In this document: positions 1 through 5,834 of the stretch, piece by piece | Layout of the letters: each line of letters starts with the position of its first letter | How positions within the stretch are numbered: position 1 is the stretch's first letter | Origin: Actinomycetota bacterium | GTDB lineage: Bacteria; Actinomycetota; CADDZG01; JAHWKV01 | NCBI GenBank assembly: GCA_019347725.1 | Contig: JAHWKV010000048.1 | Coordinates: 1-6,963 of the forward strand | Direction of reading: 5' to 3' | DNA length: 6,963 bases | Program-made: the position numbers and the translations under genes | The notes under the pieces: model-generated | Database searches by the model: none | What the model was told of the DNA's origin: nothing | The model's input: the letters and a program-made list of their open reading frames with translations, nothing else

Positions 1-1
1 T

Positions 2-910
2 CCGGTCGTTCCGGTGGAGTTCGTGCCTCCAAACGACCTCAGGCCCGGCCTGGTAGGCACCTTGATCGACGAGACGGCACATCCGCTGGATGTAATAGCA
101 ACTATCGTCGACTTTGCGGTACGCGGGTATTTGAAAATTGAAGAGGTGCCAAGGGAAGGCTGGTTCGCAAAACCCAACTGGTTGCTGACCAAGCTCAAAG
201 AAGGCGATGACCTCCAAGAGTATGAGCGTAGGCTGTTCGATTCGTTATTTCGGTCCGGCGACGTGGTTGCTATGAGCGACCTCAAGGACACCTTCGCTTC
301 GCGCCTTAATAAGGTGCAGGAGGAGTTGTATCGAGACGTGGTGAAGCGAGGCTGGTTCAATATGCGGCCCGATCACGTCCGCGCGACCTGGGTAGGCATC
401 GGGGCGGCAATTTTGGTCCTAGGCGCAGGGCTGCTGGTGGCGACCGCTGCGTACACAACTCTAGGGCTGTTGGCCGTGCCGTTTCCCCTCGCGGGATTGC
501 TAGTGCTGATCGGCGCCGAAAAGATGCCCGCGCGGAGCGCCAAGGGAACAGCCATTCTCCGGAAGGTGAAAGGATTTCAGCGGTTTATCGAGGAATCGGA
601 AGCCGATCGGGCTCGATTTGCGGAGCAAAAGAACCTGTTCTCAGAGTACCTTCCCTACGCCATCGTCTTCGGGTGCACGCAGAAGTGGGCGAAAGCGTTT
701 GAGGGCCTTGACGGTGAATTACCTGAGACCACGTGGTACGTCGGCCACCATCCTTTTACGGCGACTGCCTTTAGTGAAGCGATGGACGGTTTTACGGTGA
801 CTACCGCGGGGACCATGACCTCCACGCCGGCGTCAACGGGCGCCAGCGGCTTCTCGGGCGGAGGCTTCTCCGGCGGGGGCGCCGGCGGAGGGGGCGGGGG
901 ATCGTGGTAA
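2..910 (+). CDS. DUF2207-family predicted membrane protein, C-terminal part (5' end outside the window)
   Basis: The reading frame is open to the left edge (Pro-Val-Val-Pro precede the GTG at 14), and the sequence there is already mid-domain, so the gene begins upstream and GTG 14 is probably not the start. What remains (about 302 residues) matches the C-terminal part of DUF2207 membrane proteins. Counting from codon 14, there is a soluble segment that starts with the PPNDLRPGLVGTLIDE stretch and includes VRGYLKIEE near residue 40. Two adjacent hydrophobic segments follow (about 123-145 and 148-168). Next comes a soluble block with KGFQRFIEESEADR (186-199) and FSEYLPYAIVFGCTQKWAKA (209-228), and last a Ser/Thr stretch and a glycine-rich end (about 279-298, ending GGSW). 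The molecular function of the family is unknown; a membrane location is safe. A signal peptide and N-terminal extracytoplasmic domain are expected upstream but cannot be seen. The last five codons are the first unit of the 21-base array that follows. Confidence 0.85.
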   Translation, partial: PVVPVEFVPPNDLRPGLVGTLIDETAHPLDVIATIVDFAVRGYLKIEEVPREGWFAKPNWLLTKLKEGDDLQEYERRLFDSLFRSGDVVAMSDLKDTFASRLNKVQEELYRDVVKRGWFNMRPDHVRATWVGIGAAILVLGAGLLVATAAYTTLGLLAVPFPLAGLLVLIGAEKMPARSAKGTAILRKVKGFQRFIEESEADRARFAEQKNLFSEYLPYAIVFGCTQKWAKAFEGLDGELPETTWYVGHHPFTATAFSEAMDGFTVTTAGTMTSTPASTGASGFSGGGFSGGGAGGGGGGSW

Positions 911-999
911 AGGAGCGGGGGATCGTGGTAAAGGAGCGGGGGATCATGGTAAAGGAGCGGGGATCGTGGTAAAGGAGCGGGGGATCGTGGTAAAGGCGC
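896..999 (+). repeat. Five-copy 21-base tandem array starting inside the stop-codon region
   Basis: The unit is a run of five G, then ATCGTGG, then TAAAGGAGC. Copies lie at 896-916, 917-937, 938-958, 959-978 and 979-999. Copy 3 has G to A at 946 (making ATG), copy 4 lacks one G, and copy 5 has A to C at 997. Copy 1 encodes the final Gly-Gly-Ser-Trp-stop of the DUF2207 protein. Because 21 is a multiple of three, copies 2 and 3 repeat the same in-frame stop. Each unit carries an AAGGAG Shine-Dalgarno-like core 9 bases before the next copy's GTG or ATG. The array fills nearly all of the gap to the converging sat gene. Replication slippage is the simplest origin; a function is not established. 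Confidence 0.9.
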
Positions 1000-1009
1000 G
1001 GTCCCGCCT
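994..1009. terminator. Weak dyad between converging DUF2207 and sat genes
   Basis: AGGCG (994-998) can pair with CGCCT (1005-1009) across a six-base loop. It lies at the junction of the two converging genes and overlaps the sat stop codon (1008-1010 on the complementary strand). There is no T tract on either strand and the stem is only five pairs, so an intrinsic terminator is possible but weak. Confidence 0.2.
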
Positions 1010-2219
1010 AGCGGTTGTTTTCGCCGGCGTCGACCTGCATTGCCTCTCGTAGCGCCTCGGCCACCTGGGGCCGCGTGAACTCCTGGGGGATCGACTCTCC
1101 GGCGGTCAGGCGGCGCCGCACCTCGGTGCTCGACAGTGCCACCCGCTCTTCAGGGGAGTGTGGGCACGTCTTGACCGTTGCCATTTGGCCGCACAGCCGG
1201 CACCAAAAGGCGTGATCCACCAGCACGGGGACGATCCCTAGTTCTTCGCTGGTGAACTCGTCGAAGATGGTGTGCGCTTCGAAGGACCCGTAGTACCCGC
1301 CGACACCGGCATGGTCGCGGCCTACGATGAAGTGGGTGCACCCGTAGTTCTTGCGGCATAGTGCGTGGAATACCGCTTCCCTGGGTCCTGCGTACCTCAT
1401 AGTTGCCGGAAACACACCGAGAATTACCCGTGTGGCCGGATAAAATTCGTCGATGAGGGCCTGATAAGCAGCGACCCGGGTCTTCGCGGAGACGTTGTCT
1501 ACCTTGGTGCCGCTGGCCAGCGCATGCAGCAGGAGGCCGTCCACCGTCTCCAGTACGCACTTGGTCAGGTACTCGTGGGAGCGATGCATCGGCCGGCGGG
1601 TTTGAAAGCCCGCTATCTTCCTCCACCCTCTGGAAGCGAATTCTCGGCGCATCTGCAGTGGCGTGATCCGCCGGTCCGGGAAGTCGCGTCTTGACGGCAA
1701 TCCGATCAGAGAGATTGGCCCGCCGATCAGACGGCTGCCCTGCGTTTCCAGGCACGCTACGCCCGGATGAGCTGTGTCCTCGGTCCTGTAGACGTGCCGG
1801 GCTTCGGCTTGCCGGTCGTAGGTGAAGATCTCCTCAACGTGCAAAATCGCCAGAGGCTCGGTGTCGGAGGTCAGGACGACTTCGTCGGAACGCCCAATCG
1901 CCTCCACCTGCTCTTCGGTGGCTGAGAGGGTTATCGGAAGAGTCCACGCCGGGCCGGACTCCAGATGCATATCTGTGAGAACCGACTCGTAGTCGGAGCG
2001 TCCCATGAATCCTCGCAACGGGCTGTAGGCGCCGATTGCGATGCACTCCAGGTCGGCGGTTGTGCAGGGTCCAATCTCGAGCGAAGGCAGACGGGGCGCC
2101 GCTTCCAGCCACTGCTCGCGGTCGGACTGGTCCGCCACCGCGTGAACCAGCGGCCCGCCGTGGGCGGCGGGGAGCAGGTCGGGCACGGCCTCGCCCAATG
2201 CGTTCTGGGGCATTTGCAT
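1008..2219 (-). CDS. sat: Sulfate adenylyltransferase (ATP sulfurylase)
   Basis: This cytoplasmic enzyme makes adenosine 5'-phosphosulfate and pyrophosphate from ATP and sulfate, the first step of sulfate activation. The 403 residues match the usual length of single-domain bacterial Sat; there is no fused APS kinase domain. The N-terminal PUA-like part contains GAYSPLRGFMG (63-73). The catalytic part has QTRRPMHRSHE (206-216, the HxxH-type ATP site), SGTKVDN (236-242), FIVGRDHAGVGGYYG (297-311) and LSSTEVRRRL (362-371). Cys340, Cys343, Cys352 and His354 (WCRLC and KTCPH) fit the zinc site seen in many bacterial Sat proteins. Position 209 is Arg where the family normally has Asn (QTRN). The ATG at 2219 is chosen because AAAGGA (2235-2230) precedes it by 10 bases; the alternative ATG at 2213 would be 16 away. 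No other sulfur genes are adjacent, so assimilatory or dissimilatory use cannot be told from context. Confidence 0.95.
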   Translation of the reverse strand: MQMPQNALGEAVPDLLPAAHGGPLVHAVADQSDREQWLEAAPRLPSLEIGPCTTADLECIAIGAYSPLRGFMGRSDYESVLTDMHLESGPAWTLPITLSATEEQVEAIGRSDEVVLTSDTEPLAILHVEEIFTYDRQAEARHVYRTEDTAHPGVACLETQGSRLIGGPISLIGLPSRRDFPDRRITPLQMRREFASRGWRKIAGFQTRRPMHRSHEYLTKCVLETVDGLLLHALASGTKVDNVSAKTRVAAYQALIDEFYPATRVILGVFPATMRYAGPREAVFHALCRKNYGCTHFIVGRDHAGVGGYYGSFEAHTIFDEFTSEELGIVPVLVDHAFWCRLCGQMATVKTCPHSPEERVALSSTEVRRRLTAGESIPQEFTRPQVAEALREAMQVDAGENNR

Positions 2220-2229
2220 TTCGGCTTAG

Positions 2230-2235
2230 TCCTTT
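2230..2235 (-). promoter_or_regulatory. Ribosome binding site of sat
   Basis: AAAGGA on the minus strand lies 10 bases before the ATG at 2219. It decides between the two nearby ATG codons (2219 and 2213) in favour of the first. Confidence 0.6.
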
Positions 2236-2400
2236 AGGTGCTGATCTTGGAGGTGGGTGGCTCTCCGGCTTCCCCGCGGCACGCCATGGGATCGATTGCC
2301 AACATCCTATCGTTTGTCCGCAGCACCGGTCACAAGCACCGCGTCACAGGGCCGGGCCGGGTTGGATAGCCTGGCGTTTGCGCGCAAGGCGCTTGAGTCA

Positions 2401-2410
2401 GAGGTAGGAT
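2401..2410 (+). promoter_or_regulatory. RBS, or leaderless -10 element, of the pseudoprotease gene
   Basis: GAGGTAGGAT contains a purine-rich Shine-Dalgarno-like stretch (GAGG at 2401-2404 and AGG at 2406-2408, the latter 8 bases before ATG 2417). The same bases contain TAGGAT (2405-2410), a TANNNT-type -10 placed six bases before the ATG, which would fit a leaderless transcript. The sequence alone does not decide between these readings. Either one supports ATG 2417 as the start. Confidence 0.4.
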
Positions 2411-2416
2411 CAAGGC

Positions 2417-3508
2417 ATGTCCAGTCAAAGGCCGGGGTATGGATCGGGGCCCGCGCCCGCGGGCGATCCCCGATTTCAGCAAGCTACCCCACCCCCCGAC
2501 CCCTTCGGGGAGGGGTTCAGCTGGATTATGCCCAAGACGGTGGTGTCGCTGGCTGTTTGGGTGCTCATGTTCGGCTTGGGGGCAGGGCTTTCAGGGCTCA
2601 TGCTCTTTGTCTTTTATCAGAGCGAAATCAACGATTTGCGCAGCGAGCTGCTCGAATCGCAGCAGGAGCTTCGTAACACGCTCGAGGGACAGATCGAGCA
2701 GATTGAAAACGCACCGGGTCGGAGCCCCGAAGCGTCGCTAAGCGTTTCCCAGGTCGGTCGGGACTCCGAGGAAGTCATGGCAAGGTTGACTGAATCCGTG
2801 GCGCCGGCCGTTGCCGGGGTGCGAGGCCGAGACCAAGGGTTGGTTGGAACCAGCGGGTCCGGCTTCGTGGTGAACTCACCGGGTGGCAGCGCCTGGATAG
2901 TTACTAATTATTCTCTGGTGGTGGGGGCGGATCCGCAGGCCCCTAACACCAGGGTTCGGGTCCGCCACATTGAGTTGAGCTCCGAGGTTTATGAGGTCGA
3001 TCCGGGTAACGGACTGGCGCTGATGATTTACCCAGATGGAGTTTCCAGGTCTCTGCGCATCGCCGGGTCCCCTCCCGCCGAGGGCGAGAATCTGTGGGCG
3101 GTAGGAAGTTCGCGGTCAAGCCCTTACGCCGAACTGGTCCAAGCTGAAGTACTGTCTATCGAGCCGAATCTGATTGTGGAGGCGGACGTATCCGAGAGCT
3201 TTGCCGGTGGACCGGTTATTGACGAAAGGGGGCGGGTCCACGGGATCATACCGACGCTTACGTCGGCGGGAAGCTCCTCGGAGACGGTTCGATTTAGCGT
3301 CACGCCGATAGACAGAGTCTGTCAGAGAATTTTGCGCTGTCCGGGCAGCGGAGTTGATCAGGCTTCTGCCGATGATGCCGATGCCACCGGAAACGAGACG
3401 GAACCCGGCACCGGAGAAGCTGAGGCCGGTGAGCCGGAAGCTCAAACAGGAGATGGGGTGCCCGGCACCGAGCAGCCTCCTCCGGGCCAGGAAGCACCGA
3501 CCGGGTAG
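2417..3508 (+). CDS. Membrane-anchored HtrA/trypsin-fold pseudoprotease with lost catalytic triad
   Basis: The 363-residue protein has a short Pro/Gly-rich cytoplasmic N-terminus (1-39), one membrane segment (about 41-67), a likely coiled coil (about 68-98, rich in Glu, Gln and Leu), a chymotrypsin-fold domain (about 118-309) and an acidic Gly/Glu/Pro tail (310-363). The domain aligns by eye with HtrA/DegP-type S1C proteases: GSGFVV (147-152), WIVTNYSLVVGA (160-171), DPGNGLALM (195-203) and SFAGGPVIDERGRVHGI (261-277). In active relatives these blocks are TNxHVVxGA, DxxxDLALL and GNSGGPL. Here the His position is Ser166, the Asp is Gly199 and the Ser is Ala263, so peptidase activity is not expected. 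There is no PDZ domain. Cys302 and Cys308 could form a disulfide outside the membrane. A binding, scaffold or sensor role at the envelope is inference. It converges on the PBP gene 44 bases away, so the two are not co-transcribed. Confidence 0.8.
   Translation: MSSQRPGYGSGPAPAGDPRFQQATPPPDPFGEGFSWIMPKTVVSLAVWVLMFGLGAGLSGLMLFVFYQSEINDLRSELLESQQELRNTLEGQIEQIENAPGRSPEASLSVSQVGRDSEEVMARLTESVAPAVAGVRGRDQGLVGTSGSGFVVNSPGGSAWIVTNYSLVVGADPQAPNTRVRVRHIELSSEVYEVDPGNGLALMIYPDGVSRSLRIAGSPPAEGENLWAVGSSRSSPYAELVQAEVLSIEPNLIVEADVSESFAGGPVIDERGRVHGIIPTLTSAGSSSETVRFSVTPIDRVCQRILRCPGSGVDQASADDADATGNETEPGTGEAEAGEPEAQTGDGVPGTEQPPPGQEAPTG
2486..2516. repeat. Nested GC-only dyad inside the 5' end of the pseudoprotease gene
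   Basis: CCCC (2500-2503) pairs with GGGG (2507-2510) around TTC. A second CCCC (2494-2497) pairs with GGGG (2512-2515), and ACCCC (2486-2490) offers an alternative pairing with GGGGT (2512-2516). The sequence codes for the Pro-rich cytoplasmic segment TPPPDPFGEGF. It resembles the C-run/TTC/G-run palindromes that occur as dispersed intergenic repeats in some genomes. An mRNA hairpin 70-100 bases after the start codon is possible. Confidence 0.5.
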
Positions 3509-3540
3509 AGAGAGTGATGCGTCCGTTTCTGTCGCGGAGG

Positions 3541-3559
3541 CGGTTATTAAGGCTAACCG
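3541..3559. terminator. Weak stem-loop in the convergent gap of the pseudoprotease and PBP genes
   Basis: CGGTTA (3541-3546) pairs with TAACCG (3554-3559) around a seven-base loop. It sits 32 bases after the pseudoprotease stop and overlaps the PBP stop codon (3553-3555, minus strand). The stem is short and no T tract follows, so termination is only a suggestion from position. Confidence 0.2.
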
Positions 3560-5763
3560 GGGGGCGACGGTAGCGGCGATGGAGATCCCGCCGGAGATGG
3601 CGATGACTCTGTATCGGAAGATCTAAAACCAAATAGCCGGTCCAGTAGCCCGGGTGGCTGGCTGTCGTCGCTTTCGTCAGGTTCGGACGGCTCCATCGGT
3701 TCCATTGGTGGTGGGGAGGCGGCGGGCGCAGTTGCGGTCGGTGACGTCTCCGGCGACGGCGAGGGATCGGGCGAGGAACCTGCAGAACTGTCCGCCTTGA
3801 ATGGCAGCGCCAGCGCGCCCATGGGGCTTGCCTCCGGGAACTCGGAGATCGGAACGTCCTTAAGGGCCTCTTCCGTGAAGGTTTTCCAGATTGACGCCGG
3901 AATGCTTCCCCCCGTCACCTGTGAAAATCCCTGGATATTGGAAAGTTCCCGATTGGACTCGGTGTATCCCACCCATACGGCGGTGGAGAGTTCCGGCGTG
4001 TAACCCACGAACCAGGCGTTTTGGAAGTTCTGGGCGGTTCCAGTCTTGCCGGCTACCGGACGGCCGATGTTTGCTCGCGTGCCGGTGCCGGAAGTGACCA
4101 CGCCCTGCAGGATAGAGGTGACGTTGTCCGCTATGTTTTCCTCTAAGGCCCGCTCCGGCTTCTTGGGTCCGCTCTCGATGACGTCCCCGGAAGCGTCGGT
4201 GATCCTGGATACGAGCGCGGGTTCCTGGTAGACGCCTCTGTTGGCCAGAGTGCCGTAGGCGGAGGCCATTTCCAGCGGTGTCACTTCCTCGGAACCGAGC
4301 GCCAGCGCGGGCAAAGGCTCAATCTCCGTGCGGCAGAGATCCTCTTCGGTTACCGCGCAGCCCGAGCGCGGCGGCATCCAGGTGGGGCCCGGGATTCCCA
4401 TGCGGCGTACGGTTTCCACCACCTCGGACGGGCCTACCCTCATGATCATCTGGGCGTAGACGGTGTTGACGGAGTTGACCGTGGCCTGCTCTACGGTGAT
4501 GGTGCCGAATCCGGATCGTCCGTAGTTGCTCACCTGGCACTCCGGCCTCCACCCCGGTACGCACAGGGTTGAAGGGCCGTTGAATCTCGTGCTCGGCAGC
4601 AGACCTGACTCCAGCGCGGAGGTAAGTACGAAGGGTTTGAACGCAGAGCCGGGCTGCCGCCGGCCCTGAATGGCCAGGTTGAACTTTTCGTCTTCGAAAT
4701 TTCTGCCGCCGACCAACGCGCGTACATACCCTGTCGAGGGCTCGATGGAAACAATGGAGGACGATGGATCATCCGGGGTGGGCAACGCTTCGGTCACCAC
4801 CTTTTCGGCTTGATCCTGCAGTCGAGGATCGATCGTGGTTGTAACTTCCAGGCCGCCGTTGAACGCGCGGTCAACCCCGTAGCGGCTCTGGAGGTACTTT
4901 TTGACCGCGTCCACCGCGTAGGGGTACCTGAATACCTCTTCGGTGACGGTGATCTCCTCAAGCTCGGGCCGATCTCGGCGAGCCTCGGCGGCCTGGGCGG
5001 AGGTGAGGAAGTTGGCCGATTCCATGCGGTCTATCACCAGCTGCCGGCGCCTTTCAGCCTGCTCGGTGGACGCGTAGGGGGAGTACCTGGAGGGCGCCGG
5101 TATTAGACCCACCAGCATGGCCGACTCCGAAACCGTGAGCTCTGAGGCCGGCTTATCGAAGTAGGTGTTGGCCGCAGCCTCCGCTCCGTAGGCCCCGGCG
5201 CCGAAATAGACGGTATTCAGATAGCGCTCGAGAATCTTCTCCTTGCCCACCTCACGCTCGAGCTGGGTGGCCATCTGCGCTTCTTTGATCTTGCGGGCCA
5301 GGCTCCGCTCCTTGCCCACGAACACCGAGCTGACGTACTGCTGCGTGATCGTCGAAGCGCCGCGCAGCTGTTCATCGTCCCCGCGCGATTCAGTCAGCGC
5401 CCGGATGATCGCCGCAAGATCCAGGCCGCTGTGTTCGAAAAATCTTTCGTCCTCCGAGGCCACCGTTGCCCGGACCAGATGATCGGGCATCTGGTCGTAG
5501 TCGACGGGCACTCTGTAGTTGGCGCCGCGCAAAGTCGCCATCAGCGTGCCGTCGGACGCATAGATATGGCTGGAGCGAGCTTCAGTCAACCCCTCGGGCT
5601 CGGGGATGGCCACCGGCGGGGAGAGCTTGAAGAAATACAGGTAGGCGCCGAGGCCAACCGCGCCGGCCAGTACCACGGGCAGACCGATGAGCACGATTGC
5701 TGCGGCTATCGAGATATCCAGCGGCGTATGGCGGATTTGCCGGAGTCGGTCGATGAACGACAT
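3553..5763 (-). CDS. Class A penicillin-binding protein (transglycosylase/transpeptidase)
   Basis: A bifunctional peptidoglycan synthase that polymerises lipid II into glycan strands and cross-links stem peptides on the outer face of the membrane. From the ATG at 5763 (736 residues) the order is a short cytoplasmic N-terminus, a membrane segment (about 16-45), then the GT51 domain with EDERFFEH (104-111, catalytic Glu104), GASTITQQ (135-142) and KEKILERYLNTVYFG (174-188). The transpeptidase domain has SAFK (Ser373, Lys376), SVN (431-433) and KTGT (573-576). All catalytic motifs are present. The last 75 or so residues are Pro/Ser/Glu-rich, interrupted by GLLDRLFGF, and are of unknown function. 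An in-frame TTG at 5823 would add 20 residues, but these do not look like a PBP N-terminus. The ATG at 5763 is preferred because membrane-anchor sequence follows at once and a -10-like hexamer lies just upstream. No PASTA domain is present. Confidence 0.95.
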   Translation of the reverse strand: MSFIDRLRQIRHTPLDISIAAAIVLIGLPVVLAGAVGLGAYLYFFKLSPPVAIPEPEGLTEARSSHIYASDGTLMATLRGANYRVPVDYDQMPDHLVRATVASEDERFFEHSGLDLAAIIRALTESRGDDEQLRGASTITQQYVSSVFVGKERSLARKIKEAQMATQLEREVGKEKILERYLNTVYFGAGAYGAEAAANTYFDKPASELTVSESAMLVGLIPAPSRYSPYASTEQAERRRQLVIDRMESANFLTSAQAAEARRDRPELEEITVTEEVFRYPYAVDAVKKYLQSRYGVDRAFNGGLEVTTTIDPRLQDQAEKVVTEALPTPDDPSSSIVSIEPSTGYVRALVGGRNFEDEKFNLAIQGRRQPGSAFKPFVLTSALESGLLPSTRFNGPSTLCVPGWRPECQVSNYGRSGFGTITVEQATVNSVNTVYAQMIMRVGPSEVVETVRRMGIPGPTWMPPRSGCAVTEEDLCRTEIEPLPALALGSEEVTPLEMASAYGTLANRGVYQEPALVSRITDASGDVIESGPKKPERALEENIADNVTSILQGVVTSGTGTRANIGRPVAGKTGTAQNFQNAWFVGYTPELSTAVWVGYTESNRELSNIQGFSQVTGGSIPASIWKTFTEEALKDVPISEFPEASPMGALALPFKADSSAGSSPDPSPSPETSPTATAPAASPPPMEPMEPSEPDESDDSQPPGLLDRLFGFRSSDTESSPSPAGSPSPLPSPPG

Positions 5764-5770
5764 GGGTACT

Positions 5771-5776
5771 AGGATA
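5771..5776 (-). promoter_or_regulatory. Possible -10 element for a leaderless PBP mRNA
   Basis: TATCCT on the minus strand (TANNNT type) ends seven bases before the ATG at 5763, so transcription could begin at or next to the A of the start codon. No Shine-Dalgarno sequence precedes that ATG, which fits leaderless translation, a common mode in actinobacteria. No convincing -35 hexamer is seen 17 bases upstream. Confidence 0.35.
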
Positions 5777-5821
5777 TTCGCTTGGGCGATACAAGGCTTG
5801 CCCGCGACGAGGGGGCCGGAC

Positions 5822-5830
5822 AAAGGAAGA
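5822..5830 (+). promoter_or_regulatory. Ribosome binding site of the ICL-like gene
   Basis: AAAGGAAGA has its AGGA core (5824-5827) seven bases before the TTG at 5835. This supports a TTG start there rather than the next TTG at 5841. Confidence 0.6.
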
Positions 5831-5834
5831 CCTT

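Larger units (their letters stand above)
2220..2416. other. Divergent intergenic region between sat and the pseudoprotease gene
   Basis: These 197 bases must hold the promoters of both divergent genes. A minus-strand TAGGAT (2309-2304) could be a -10 hexamer for sat, but no good -35 is seen at 16-18 bases. A perfect 10-base palindrome, TTGCGCGCAA (2378-2387), sits 29 bases before the + strand ATG, where an operator could lie. I see no small gene here. Confidence 0.35.

Noticed and set aside
896..999. CRISPR array
   Set aside because: The units are contiguous with no unique spacers, there are no cas genes, and the unit is too short. It is a plain tandem repeat.
2036..2676. Open frames (2036-2407 and 2257-2676, +) spanning the sat/pseudoprotease gap
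   Set aside because: They overlap the real genes in other frames, have no family-like sequence or ribosome binding site I can support, and are rich in Arg/Pro/Gly from GC-rich DNA.
3190..3215. Ser261 of the pseudoprotease as a shifted nucleophile
   Set aside because: It is two residues before the position fixed by the following Gly-Gly-Pro, and the His and Asp positions are lost too, so a working triad is unlikely.
5764..5823. Extended PBP start at TTG 5823
   Set aside because: An AAAGG stretch lies about seven bases before it, but the added 20 residues are not PBP-like. The stretch also overlaps the start of the divergent ICL-like gene, whose own AAAGGAAGA site is on the opposite strand.
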